Part shown: one piece after another, positions 49,784 to 58,135 of the stretch
How the letters are laid out: each line of letters begins with the position of its first letter
Numbering within the stretch: the first letter of the stretch is position 1
Origin: Microcella daejeonensis
GTDB lineage: Bacteria > Actinomycetota > Actinomycetes > Actinomycetales > Microbacteriaceae
Reading direction: 5' to 3'
Length of the DNA stretch: 64,000 nt
NCBI RefSeq assembly: GCF_026625045.1
Contig: NZ_CP113089.1
Location: forward strand, 1,798,001 to 1,862,000
The notes under the pieces: model-generated
Told to the model about the DNA's origin: nothing
Databases searched by the model: none
What the model saw: only the letters and a program-made list of their open reading frames with translations
Position numbers and translations under genes: made by a program

Positions 49784-51192
49784 TGACCATCTCCGAGATC
49801 GACGTGCCGATGGCGCTGGAAGGCCTCGACGCCGTCCCCCGACGCTCCTGGGGCATCCCGGATGCCCGGCTCGAGGAATCCCTCGCCGCCGTCGGTCGCG
49901 CGCCCGTCGACGCGGCCGCGCGCGACGAGGCCTTCGCGCGAGCGGTCTGGAGCGTGCTCGTCGAGCCCGGTGACGCGACCGCCGGAGCCCTCATCCGGCA
50001 TCGCGGCGCGGCCGAGGCCCTGCGCATGCTGCTCGACCGCGCTCCCGCCTCCGCGCTCGTCGCCGCCGCCGAGGGGGAGATCACCGGGCGCGCCGCCTCG
50101 GAGGCGCTCGCGCGCTGGATGCCGCGGCTGCGCGCCGGCGACGTGCTGCGCGCCCTCGACGGGGCGGCGCGCTGCGCGGCGCAGCTGCTGATGCCCGGGG
50201 ACGCGCTCTGGCCGGAGGCTCTCGACGACCTCGGCGACTCCGCCCCGATCGTGCTCTGGGTGCGCGGCGACCCGACCGCGCTGCGCCGACCGGGCATCGC
50301 GGTCGTCGGCGCGCGCGCCGCGACCGGGTACGGCGAGCACGTCGCCATGGAGCTCTCGGCCGGACTCGTGGGGCGCGGGGCGGCGGTGGTCTCCGGGGGC
50401 GCCTACGGCATCGACGGGATGGCACACCGGGCGGCCCTCGCGAGCGGGGGCACCACGGTGGCCGTGCTGGCCGGCGGCATCGACCGCTTCTACCCCGCCG
50501 GCCATGAGGCCCTGCTGCAGCGCATCGTGCAGTCGGGTGCCGTCGTCGCGGAGGCGCCGTGCGGCTCGGCGCCCACGAAGTGGCGCTTCCTCCAGCGGAA
50601 TCGGATCATCGCCGCGCTGGCCCGGGCGACGATCGTCGTCGAGGCCGGGCGACGATCGGGGGCGCTCAACACCGCTCACCACGCGATGGATCTCGGCCGG
50701 GAGGTCGGCGCGGTGCCGGGCCCGGTGACGAGCGCCGCGAGCGCGGGCTGCCATCGACTGCTGCGCGAGCATCCCGCCGTCTGCGTGACCGGGGCGGCGG
50801 ACGCCATGGCGCTCGCCTTCGGAGCGGACGGGGTTCTGCCGGAGGATCACGAGGCGTCCGCTCCGCCCCGCCCGATGCCGGGCGATGACGGCGGCTCCGA
50901 GCCGCCGCGCGAGGACCCGGTCGTGACCCGGGTCGCGGATGCGCTGCGACCGCAGCGACGGCAGACCGTCGACGAGCTCGCCCGTGCGGTGGGGGAGAGC
51001 GCGGCGAACGTGCGCGGGGCGCTCGGCATCCTCGAGCTCGAGGGCCGGGCGACGGGGGACGACCTCGACCGCTGGCGTCGACCGAGAGCGCCGCGGCAGA
51101 CCCGGCGCCGGTCCGCGGACGAGTCCGCTGCCGCGACGGGGCCCGCGCGGCATGAGGAGGCGGACCCGTCGGGCGTCACCGGCGCGGAGTAG
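49783..51192 (+). CDS. dprA: DNA-processing protein DprA
   Basis: This 469-residue protein has an N-terminal helical region, the Rossmann-like DprA core (IAVVGARAATGYGE, VVSGGAYGIDGMAHRAAL, VAVLAGGIDRFYPAGH, RNRIIAALARATIVVEA) and a C-terminal winged helix (about 375-430, VTRVADALRPQRRQTVDELARAVG). DprA loads RecA on incoming single-stranded DNA. The tail is Arg- and Glu-rich. It starts in a TGATG junction with comM. Its TAG stop is also the first half of the next -10 element. Confidence 0.95.
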   Translation: MTISEIDVPMALEGLDAVPRRSWGIPDARLEESLAAVGRAPVDAAARDEAFARAVWSVLVEPGDATAGALIRHRGAAEALRMLLDRAPASALVAAAEGEITGRAASEALARWMPRLRAGDVLRALDGAARCAAQLLMPGDALWPEALDDLGDSAPIVLWVRGDPTALRRPGIAVVGARAATGYGEHVAMELSAGLVGRGAAVVSGGAYGIDGMAHRAALASGGTTVAVLAGGIDRFYPAGHEALLQRIVQSGAVVAEAPCGSAPTKWRFLQRNRIIAALARATIVVEAGRRSGALNTAHHAMDLGREVGAVPGPVTSAASAGCHRLLREHPAVCVTGAADAMALAFGADGVLPEDHEASAPPRPMPGDDGGSEPPREDPVVTRVADALRPQRRQTVDELARAVGESAANVRGALGILELEGRATGDDLDRWRRPRAPRQTRRRSADESAAATGPARHEEADPSGVTGAE

Positions 51193-51195
51193 CAT
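51190..51195 (+). promoter_or_regulatory. -10 element TAGCAT overlapping the dprA stop codon
   Basis: TAGCAT, then six bases (GCGGGG), then the GTG at 51202. The TAG is the dprA stop. Confidence 0.55.
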
Positions 51196-51201
51196 GCGGG
51201 G

Positions 51202-52137
51202 GTGATCCAGATGGGGCAGTACCCGCCCGCCCAGCACGTCGTCGTGCACCTCTCCGACACGCACCTGCTCGGGGAGGGGCGGCCGCTGTACGGGGTCGTG
51301 CCCGTCGAGCAGCGGCTCGCGCAGGCCCTGGAGCGCATCGAGCGCTCGGGCGTGCGGCCGCACGCGGTCGTGTTCACGGGCGACCTCGCCGACCTGGGCG
51401 AGCCCGACGCGTACCGTCGGCTCCGGGCCGCGGTCGAACCCGTCGTCGAGCGGCTCGGGGCGCAGCTGATCTGGGTGATGGGCAACCACGACGAGCGCGG
51501 GCCGTACAGCTCGCTGCTGTTCGACGAGCCCGCGAGCGAGCATCCTCAGGATCGCGTCTACGACGTCGCCGGGCTGCGGGTCATCTCTCTGGATTCGACC
51601 GTGCCGGGGTACCACCACGGCGAGATCGCCCCCGAGCAGCTCGACTGGCTGCGCGGCGTGCTCGCCGAGCCCGCCCCGCACGGCACGCTTCTCGCCCTGC
51701 ACCACCCGCCCGTGCCGACGCCCCTCGAGATCATGGCGGTGCTCGAGCTTCAGGATCAGCCGGCGCTCGCCGCCGTGCTCTCCGGCACCGACGTGCGCGC
51801 GATCCTCGCCGGGCACCTGCACTACTCGACGCACTCCACCTTCGCCGGCATCCCGGTGCACGTCGCCGCCGCCACCTGCTACACGCTCGACCTCGGTGCC
51901 GACGCCGGCCGGCTGCTCTCGGGCGTCGACGGCGGGCAGTCCTTCGATCTTGTGCACCTCTACGAAGAGGTCGTCGTCAGCTCGACCGTGCCGCTCGGGG
52001 CGTTCCCCGAGGCGACCGGGTTCTCGATCGACTACCGACCGATGATCGAGGGGATGCCCGCGGCCGAGCGGCTCGAGAAGCTCTCGAGCAAGAACTCGCC
52101 GTTCACCATCAGCGAGGCGACGGCGAGCAACGCCTAG
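51202..52137 (+). CDS. calcineurin-like metallophosphoesterase (CpdA/Rv0805-like)
   Basis: This 311-residue enzyme has all five phosphoesterase blocks: HLSDTHLL (Asp19, His21), FTGDLADLG, MGNHDERG, LALHHPP and LAGHLHYSTH. The domain layout fits class III cyclic-nucleotide phosphodiesterases such as Rv0805, which have a C-terminal extension like the one here (about 250-311). Substrate is not proven. It converges on the MarR gene; the two stops share CTAG. Confidence 0.85.
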   Translation: MIQMGQYPPAQHVVVHLSDTHLLGEGRPLYGVVPVEQRLAQALERIERSGVRPHAVVFTGDLADLGEPDAYRRLRAAVEPVVERLGAQLIWVMGNHDERGPYSSLLFDEPASEHPQDRVYDVAGLRVISLDSTVPGYHHGEIAPEQLDWLRGVLAEPAPHGTLLALHHPPVPTPLEIMAVLELQDQPALAAVLSGTDVRAILAGHLHYSTHSTFAGIPVHVAAATCYTLDLGADAGRLLSGVDGGQSFDLVHLYEEVVVSSTVPLGAFPEATGFSIDYRPMIEGMPAAERLEKLSSKNSPFTISEATASNA

Positions 52138-52769
52138 GCCCCCACCGGCCCGGCGGTCGGATCCTGCGCGAGCGAGCCGTCCGACGCCGTGCTCCCCGGT
52201 GCACCCGCCACGGCCTCGTCCTCCGGGTCGACCGTGTGCTGCCGGTACTCGTCGACGACGCGCGCGAGATAGCGGGTGATGACCTGCTGCTCGACCTCGT
52301 CGAACTCGTCGAGCGTCTCGTCGATGCTCATGATCATCGGCATGATGCGGCCCATCGCCTTCACGCTCGAGACGGGGGAGGGCACCACGCGCACCCCGCG
52401 GCGATCCTGCGGGTTCGGCTCGCGGGTCGCGTGACCGAGCGCGACGAGACGATCGATCGAGGTGGTCGTCGCGGCAGTGGATCGTCCGAGGCGGCGGGCG
52501 AGCTCCGTCGGGCTGAGCGGGCCGCTCATGATCAGGTGCTGCATCGCGTCGAGATCGGTCGGGTTCACCGACAGGGAGGCGCCGAGGGACTTCTCGAAGG
52601 CGTCGGTGACGTCGAGCAGATCGCGCAGCAGCATCGTCGCGGGGCGGACCGGCGCGGTGCCGGCGGGGGGACCAGCCACAGGGCCGGCGGGGGGACCGGC
52701 GGCGCCGGCGGCCGGACCTGCACCGGGGCCCGCGGGGCTCGCGGCGGCCGAGGGACGAGGCGATTGCAT
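52134..52769 (-). CDS. MarR-family transcriptional regulator
   Basis: This 211-residue protein has a Pro/Gly/Ala-rich N-terminus (1-40), then a MarR winged helix: LLDVTDAFEKSLGASLSVN, DLDAMQHLIMSGPLSPTELARRLGRSTAATTTSIDRLVALGHATREPNPQDRRG (wing with D-R). An acidic tail follows. It is divergent from the MMPL transporter, and two 13-base palindromes lie between them, so it probably controls that efflux gene and itself. The ATG at 52769 follows TAAAGT by seven bases. Confidence 0.87.
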   Translation of the reverse strand: MQSPRPSAAASPAGPGAGPAAGAAGPPAGPVAGPPAGTAPVRPATMLLRDLLDVTDAFEKSLGASLSVNPTDLDAMQHLIMSGPLSPTELARRLGRSTAATTTSIDRLVALGHATREPNPQDRRGVRVVPSPVSSVKAMGRIMPMIMSIDETLDEFDEVEQQVITRYLARVVDEYRQHTVDPEDEAVAGAPGSTASDGSLAQDPTAGPVGA

Positions 52770-52776
52770 GCCCTCG

Positions 52777-52782
52777 ACTTTA
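52777..52782 (-). promoter_or_regulatory. -10 element TAAAGT, leaderless (marR)
   Basis: On the minus strand TAAAGT, seven bases (CGAGGGC), then the ATG at 52769. The ten-base palindrome TTAGCGCTAA overlaps it (52780-52789). Confidence 0.55.
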
Positions 52783-52794
52783 GCGCTAATGTCT

Positions 52795-52823
52795 CTCGAT
52801 AGTCGAGTAGTTCGACAGTCGAA
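52795..52823. promoter_or_regulatory. double MarR operator candidate
   Basis: CTCGA-TAG-TCGAG (52795-52807) and TTCGA-CAG-TCGAA (52811-52823) are two perfect 13-base inverted repeats with centres 16 bases apart, between the divergent MarR and MMPL genes and next to the MMPL promoter region. Confidence 0.7.
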
Positions 52824-52851
52824 CTAAAAATCCCCACCGAGAAGGACCGAC

Positions 52852-54984
52852 ATGGCCCGCTTGCTCCGCTTCATCACCGCGCGCACGACCTCCTGGATCG
52901 TGCTCGTCGTCGCTGCGCTCGCCGCCGCGGCGCTCTTCGCCGCCGGCTCCGGCGCCGAAGAGGAGACCGCGCCGCCCGTGGGCCTGCCGGACTCGGCGGA
53001 GTCGGTGCAGGTCGACGAGCTGCAGGAGTCGTTCCCGAGCGCGGAGGGGACATCCGCCCTGCTCGTCTACTCGGCCGGCGGCGCGGAGCTCGGCGAGAGC
53101 GACATCGCGACGATCACCCAGACGGCGTTCGGCCCGTTGGCCGACCTGTCGAGCGAGGGTGCGGTGCCGCCGCCGCAGATCTCCGACGACGGCACGACCG
53201 CGCTCGTCGTCGTGCCGCTCGACCCGATCACGGCGGTCGACGCCCAGGCCGAGCGCGCCGAGGAGCTGCGCACGGTCGCCGCCGAGGGCCTCGACGACGG
53301 GGTCGAGGTGTACCTGACCGGTGCCGAGGGCTTCGAGGTCGACGTCGCCGCGGTGTTCGCCGGCGCCGACTTCACCCTGCTGCTGACGACGGTGGTCGTG
53401 GTCGCGGTGCTGCTGCTCATCACCTACCGCAGCCCCTGGCTCTGGCTCGTGCCGCTCGTGGTCATCGGCGTGGCCGACGCGCTCGCGGGCATCATCGCCG
53501 GGCGGGTGGCGGCCGCGGCCGGAGTCGCCCTGGACGCCTCGGTGACGGGCATCCTGTCGGTTCTCGTCTTCGGCGCGGGGACGAACTACGCCCTGCTGCT
53601 CATCGCCCGCTACCGGGATGAGCTGCGCCTGCACGAGGACCGGCGCGAGGCCATGCGCCGGGCCGTGCGGGGCGCCGGCCCTGCCATCCTCGCGAGCGGC
53701 GGTACCGTCGCGCTCGCGCTCGCCACCCTGCTCTTCGCGGAGCTCGCCGGCAATCGCGCTCTCGGCCTCGCCTGCGCCGTCGGCGTGGTCGTCGCGATGG
53801 CCTTCGCGCTCCTGGTGCTGCCGGCGGCCCTCGTGCTGTTCGGTCGGGGCCTCTTCTGGCCCTACGTGCCGCGCTTCGGCTCGGCCGACGCCATCTCGCG
53901 CAGCCCGTGGGGGAAGCTGGGTCGCGGCGTGAGCAAGCGGCCCGTGGTCGTCGCGATCGCGGGCTTCGCCGTGCTCGGGGCGCTCGCGAGCGGCCTGCTC
54001 TTCGTGCAGACCGGCCTCTCGCAGAACGAGCGGTTCCTGCAGAAGCCCGAAGCGGTGCTCGGTCAGGAGGTGCTCGCGGACGCGTTCTCGGCCGGGGCGA
54101 CGTCGCCCGCCGTCGTCATCGCGCCCGACGGCGACGTCGACGCCGCCGTCGATGCGCTCGAGGGGATCGAGGGGGTCGACGCCGTGGCCGTCGGCGAGAG
54201 CGCGGACGACGTGACGCGCATCGACGTGACGCTCGGCTCCGACCCCGAGACCCCGGCGGCCTTCGCGACGATCGAGAGGATGCGCGCCGCGCTCGACGAC
54301 GCCGGTTCCGGCGAGGCGCTCGTCGGCGGGCTCGACGCTCAGGCCCTCGACGTCAGCGAGGCGCAGCAGCGCGACCAGGCGCTGGTCATCCCGCTCATCC
54401 TCGTCCTTGTGCTGCTCGTCCTCATCGTGCTCCTGCGATCGCTGCTCGCGCCGCTGCTGCTGCTCGTCGCGGTCGTCGCCAGCTTCTTCTCCGCGGTCGG
54501 TGCGAGCTGGTGGCTGTTCCAGTCGGTGTTCGGCTTCGCGGCCATCGACACGAACGTGCTGCTGTTCAGCTTCCTGTTCCTCGTCGCGCTCGGCGTCGAC
54601 TACTCGATCTTCCTCGTCACCCGCGCGCAGGAGGAGTCGGAGAGGCTCGGCACCCGGGAAGGCATGATCCGCGCGCTCGCCGCGACCGGTGCGGTGATCA
54701 CGAGCGCGGGGATCCTGCTCGCCGCGGTCTTCGCGGTGCTCGGAGTGCTGCCGCTCATCACGCTCACCCAGATCGGCATCATCGTCTGCATCGGCGTGCT
54801 CATCGACACCCTGCTCGTGCGCACGGTGATCGTGCCCGCGCTCGCCTTCATCGCGGGGGACCGCTTCTGGTGGCCCCGTCGCCCGAAGCTCACCGACGCC
54901 CAGGCGCTCGAGCGCGGCCTCACCGCGCAGAGCATCGAGCCCTCGGCCGCGCCGGCCGACCCGGTCGGGGTCGGCGCCCGCTGA
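52852..54984 (+). CDS. MMPL/RND-family efflux transporter
   Basis: This 710-residue protein has about twelve membrane segments arranged as two repeats (1 + 5, large outer loop, 1 + 5), each with an extracytoplasmic domain of 110-130 residues. GAGTNYALLLIARYRDEL and GVDYSIFLVTRAQEESE carry the Asp/Tyr pairs used for proton relay in MMPL proteins. It likely exports a lipid or drug; MarR control fits a drug or solvent response. AGAAGGA lies upstream of the ATG at 52852. Confidence 0.9.
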   Translation: MARLLRFITARTTSWIVLVVAALAAAALFAAGSGAEEETAPPVGLPDSAESVQVDELQESFPSAEGTSALLVYSAGGAELGESDIATITQTAFGPLADLSSEGAVPPPQISDDGTTALVVVPLDPITAVDAQAERAEELRTVAAEGLDDGVEVYLTGAEGFEVDVAAVFAGADFTLLLTTVVVVAVLLLITYRSPWLWLVPLVVIGVADALAGIIAGRVAAAAGVALDASVTGILSVLVFGAGTNYALLLIARYRDELRLHEDRREAMRRAVRGAGPAILASGGTVALALATLLFAELAGNRALGLACAVGVVVAMAFALLVLPAALVLFGRGLFWPYVPRFGSADAISRSPWGKLGRGVSKRPVVVAIAGFAVLGALASGLLFVQTGLSQNERFLQKPEAVLGQEVLADAFSAGATSPAVVIAPDGDVDAAVDALEGIEGVDAVAVGESADDVTRIDVTLGSDPETPAAFATIERMRAALDDAGSGEALVGGLDAQALDVSEAQQRDQALVIPLILVLVLLVLIVLLRSLLAPLLLLVAVVASFFSAVGASWWLFQSVFGFAAIDTNVLLFSFLFLVALGVDYSIFLVTRAQEESERLGTREGMIRALAATGAVITSAGILLAAVFAVLGVLPLITLTQIGIIVCIGVLIDTLLVRTVIVPALAFIAGDRFWWPRRPKLTDAQALERGLTAQSIEPSAAPADPVGVGAR

Positions 54985-55037
54985 TCGCCGAGCCCCCGCT
55001 GACGGCCGAGCGCCGCGGCGCGCCCCTCGCGCACTCG

Positions 55038-56045
55038 ATGTCGGAACGGATCGACGGCGCACGGGCGTGGGGCGCCGCCGCCGTCGGGCGTGCCCGTCAT
55101 GCTGATGCCGTGCACTCCGATGCCCGCCCCCTCGACGACGCGATCGCCGCCTATCTGCGATCGGTCGAGCTCGAGCGCGGAGCCTCGCCGCACACGGTGC
55201 GCGCCTACCGCGGCGATCTGGCGACGCTCGCCGAGTTCGTCGAGCGGCGCGGCGCCGAACCCGATCCCGCGCTGCTCGACCTCGAGCTGCTGCGCGAGTG
55301 GGTGTGGGCGCAGAACGAGGCGGGGCTCGGGGCGGCGACCCTCGCCCGCCGCACGTCCACCGTGCGCGGGTTCACCGCCTGGCTCGCGCGCACGGGCAGG
55401 GCGCCGGCCGACGCGGGGGCACGGCTGCGCGCCCCGCGGCCCGGTCGGCATCTGCCCCGGGTGCTCAGCCGGGCGCAGGTGGACGAGCTCTTCGAGCAGC
55501 TCGCCGCCCGCGCATCCGGCCATGATCCGGCGGCACTGCGCGACCTGGCGATCATCGAGCTGCTCTACGCGAGCGCCCTGCGGGTGAGCGAGCTCGTGGG
55601 GCTCGACCTCGCCGACATCGACGACGAGCGCCGCACCGTTCGGGTGCTCGGCAAGGGCGCGAAGGAGCGGGTCGTGCCCTTCGGCCTGCCCGCGCACCGG
55701 GCTCTTCTCGCGTATCGCGAGCGCGGGCGACCGGCGCTCGCGGTCGGGGCGACCGGTGCGACGGGGCGGGATGCCCTGCTGCTGGGCGCGCGCGGGTCGC
55801 GTCTGTCGACCCGCGCCGTGTACCAGCTCGTCGCACGGCTGCTCGTCGACCTCCCGGGCAGCGGCCCGGCCGGTCCGCACGCCTTCCGGCACACCGCCGC
55901 CACCCACCTGCTCGACGGCGGCGCCGACCTGCGGGCCGTGCAGGAGCTGCTCGGCCACGCGAGCCTCGGCACGACGCAGATCTACACGCACGTGAGCGCC
56001 GACCGACTGGCCGCCGCGTACCTCACGGCGCACCCGCGGGCCTGA
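55038..56045 (+). CDS. xerC: tyrosine recombinase XerC
   Basis: This 335-residue recombinase has a SAM-like N-domain (about 30-120) and catalytic residues in order: Arg in SALRVSELV (near 182), Lys in GKGAKERVVPF, HAFRHTAATHLL (near 281), LGHASLG and the nucleophile Tyr in TTQIYTHVS (near 315). XerC with XerD resolves chromosome dimers. By position (dprA-...-xerC-...-rpsB) it is chromosomal XerC, not a phage integrase. A GTG at 55110 would give a more typical 311-residue protein and may be the true start. Confidence 0.92.
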   Translation: MSERIDGARAWGAAAVGRARHADAVHSDARPLDDAIAAYLRSVELERGASPHTVRAYRGDLATLAEFVERRGAEPDPALLDLELLREWVWAQNEAGLGAATLARRTSTVRGFTAWLARTGRAPADAGARLRAPRPGRHLPRVLSRAQVDELFEQLAARASGHDPAALRDLAIIELLYASALRVSELVGLDLADIDDERRTVRVLGKGAKERVVPFGLPAHRALLAYRERGRPALAVGATGATGRDALLLGARGSRLSTRAVYQLVARLLVDLPGSGPAGPHAFRHTAATHLLDGGADLRAVQELLGHASLGTTQIYTHVSADRLAAAYLTAHPRA

Positions 56046-56118
56046 GGCGCGCGGCACTCGGCGCGCCGCGGCGGTGCGGCAGCCGAGGCGCGGGAGGAAC
56101 GGGCCTCGACGGCCCGCC

Positions 56119-56769
56119 TCACCCGCGCGGTGCCGCGAGCGGCAGCAGTACCGCGCGCTGCAGCCCGCCGAGCCAGCGCATCGGCGAGACGTAGAGCCCG
56201 GCCTCGCGCACGCCCAGGTGCGCGCACGGGCGTGCGCAGTGACCGGGTTCGAGCACCCCGAGCTGCTCACCCGCGACGACCTCGTCGCCGGCCGCGACCG
56301 AGGCCGTGACCGGCTCGACCGTGACGAGCAACGGCCCCGCCCGAACCGTGACGACGCCGCGGTCGACGACGCGGCCGGCGAAGTGCACGACGCCGTCGAC
56401 GGGGGAGCGGACGACGGCCGGCTCGCCGGGCGGCGCCGCCGGAGCCGCGAGATCGACGCCGCGATGGCCGGCGGCGTAGGGCGTCGGCGGCGCGAGGAAG
56501 GGTCGTTCGACGAGGCGCGGCCCGTCGACGGGCCACCGCCAGCCGGGATCCGGCGCGGTGCCGAGCGACCGCGCCGCCGGGTGGGCCCCGCTCGGCATCG
56601 CGGCGAGGGCACCGGGCGCAGCGGCGGCCTCGGCCGTCGGCAGCGCCGCCAGGAGGCCGAGCGCGAGGAGCGGCAGGAGAGCCGCCGCGAGCCGGGCGGC
56701 GGGCCGTCGGCGCGGGGCCGCGGGCGACCGGGGCGGAGCGGCGAGGGCGGCGGCGGAGACGGGGAGCAT
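56119..56769 (-). CDS. M23-like secreted protein with degenerate zinc site
   Basis: This 216-residue protein has a signal or anchor helix (about 25-50, ending in a run of Ala). It then has an LytM/M23 beta-fold: WPVDGPRLVERPF, GHRGVDLAAP (HxxxD present), SPVDGVVHFAG and GHCARPCAHLGVREAGLYVSP. The HxH that completes the zinc site of active M23 enzymes reads HLG, so zinc binding is doubtful. Relatives next to rpsB in actinobacteria (Rv2891 type) have a similar HWG/HLG form. It is likely a cell wall-binding protein. It is divergent from rpsB. Confidence 0.78.
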   Translation of the reverse strand: MLPVSAAALAAPPRSPAAPRRRPAARLAAALLPLLALGLLAALPTAEAAAAPGALAAMPSGAHPAARSLGTAPDPGWRWPVDGPRLVERPFLAPPTPYAAGHRGVDLAAPAAPPGEPAVVRSPVDGVVHFAGRVVDRGVVTVRAGPLLVTVEPVTASVAAGDEVVAGEQLGVLEPGHCARPCAHLGVREAGLYVSPMRWLGGLQRAVLLPLAAPRG

Positions 56770-56864
56770 GCGCGGCAGTCTGGCCCGCGGCGGGCATCCC
56801 GTCGCCCCGGAGATCGGCCGCGGGGGAGAGCGGGACCGGCGGGATCGTCGGTGAGGAGCGGTGA

Positions 56865-56870
56865 TATGCT
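56865..56870 (+). promoter_or_regulatory. -10 element TATGCT (rpsB)
   Basis: TATGCT lies about 180 bases before rpsB and is preceded by TGA, an extended -10 form. The long leader follows. Confidence 0.45.
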
Positions 56871-56934
56871 GATCGACGCAGTCGGCATGTCCGGCTGACT
56901 TCGCGTGCCCATCCAGGCGCACATCCCCATCAGT

Positions 56935-56973
56935 CCCGCACGTCCTCCCGGAAGGGAGGATCACGCGTGCGGG
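56935..56973 (+). promoter_or_regulatory. rpsB leader hairpin
   Basis: CCCGCACG (56935-56942) pairs with CGTGCGGG (56966-56973), and inside it CCTCCC pairs with GGGAGG around a GGAA loop. The loop-side GGGAGG resembles a ribosome-binding site. The hairpin lies 73 bases before rpsB; no terminator T tract follows. The rest of the 277-base gap has no gene. Confidence 0.5.
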
Positions 56974-57046
56974 TCGGGGCCAGCGCCGGGCACCAGGGCT
57001 CCGCCGATCGGCAGGAGCGACAACTGAGAACAGAAGGAGTACGGCC

Positions 57047-58123
57047 ATGGCCGTCGTCACCATTCGCCAGCTGCTCGACAGCGGCGTGCACTTCGGGCAC
57101 CAGACCCGCCGCTGGAACCCGAAAGTCAAGCGCTTCATCCTGACCGAGCGCTCGGGCATCCACATCATCGACCTGCAGCAGTCGCTCGGGTACATCGACA
57201 AGGCGTACGACTACGTCAAGGAGACGGTCGCCCACGGCGGCACCATCCTCTTCGTCGGCACCAAGAAGCAGGCGCAGGAGTCGATCGCCGAGCAGGCCAC
57301 GCGCGTCGGCCAGCCCTACGTCAACCAGCGCTGGCTCGGTGGTCTGCTGACCAACTTCCAGACCGTCTCCAAGCGCCTCGCGCGCATGAAGGAGCTCGAG
57401 GAGCTCGACTTCGAGGACGTCGCCGCGAGCGGTTTCACCAAGAAGGAGCTGCTCATCAAGAGCCGCGAGCTCGCCAAGCTGCACAAGTCGCTCGGCGGCA
57501 TCCGCAACCTCACGAAGACCCCGAGCGCCATGTGGGTCGTCGACCCCAAGCGCGAGCACCTCGCCATCGACGAGGCCCGCAAGCTCGGCATCCCCGTGAT
57601 CGGCATCCTCGACACCAACGCCGACCCCGACGAGCTGGCCTACCCGATCCCCGGCAACGACGACGCGATCCGCTCCGTCGCCCTGCTCACCCGCATCATC
57701 GCGGATGCTGCTGCCGAGGGTCTCATCGAGCGCCACCAGAAGACCGAGCCCACCGGCAACGTCTCCGCCGTCGAGCCGCTGGCCGAGTGGGAGCGCGAGC
57801 TGCTCGAGGCCGGCAACGCCGAGGCCGCCGCCGCCGAGTCGACCGAGGCCCCTGCCGAGGCCGCCGCGAGCGAGACCCCCGCGGGTCAGACCGAGGGTGT
57901 CGGCGCCACCGTCGCCGAGAACGACGCCGACGCGGCCGTGGCCGCCACCGAGCCGACGACCGACGCCGTGCCCGAGCACGCGCCGGAGACCGCCGAGCAG
58001 GTCGAGGCGACGATCGAGGCCGAGGCGACCGAGGCCGAGAAGAAGCCCGCCGCCAAGAAGCCGGCCGCGAAGAAGGCGAAGGCCGACGCGGCCGACGCCG
58101 AGCCCGCCGCCGAGACCGAGTAA
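57047..58123 (+). CDS. rpsB: 30S ribosomal protein S2
   Basis: This 358-residue protein has the standard S2 domain in residues 1-230 ([64 protein letters not shown]). An unusually long tail of about 115 residues then continues with Ala, Glu, Thr, Lys and Pro only. S2 normally ends near residue 240-270. The ATG has AGAAGGAG upstream. Confidence 0.97.
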   Translation: MAVVTIRQLLDSGVHFGHQTRRWNPKVKRFILTERSGIHIIDLQQSLGYIDKAYDYVKETVAHGGTILFVGTKKQAQESIAEQATRVGQPYVNQRWLGGLLTNFQTVSKRLARMKELEELDFEDVAASGFTKKELLIKSRELAKLHKSLGGIRNLTKTPSAMWVVDPKREHLAIDEARKLGIPVIGILDTNADPDELAYPIPGNDDAIRSVALLTRIIADAAAEGLIERHQKTEPTGNVSAVEPLAEWERELLEAGNAEAAAAESTEAPAEAAASETPAGQTEGVGATVAENDADAAVAATEPTTDAVPEHAPETAEQVEATIEAEATEAEKKPAAKKPAAKKAKADAADAEPAAETE

Positions 58124-58135
58124 AGGAGCCCATCC

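Noticed and set aside
55038..56045. Phage or island integrase
   Set aside because: The tyrosine recombinase is in the standard xerC place before rpsB; there are no phage genes, att repeats or tRNA remnants nearby.
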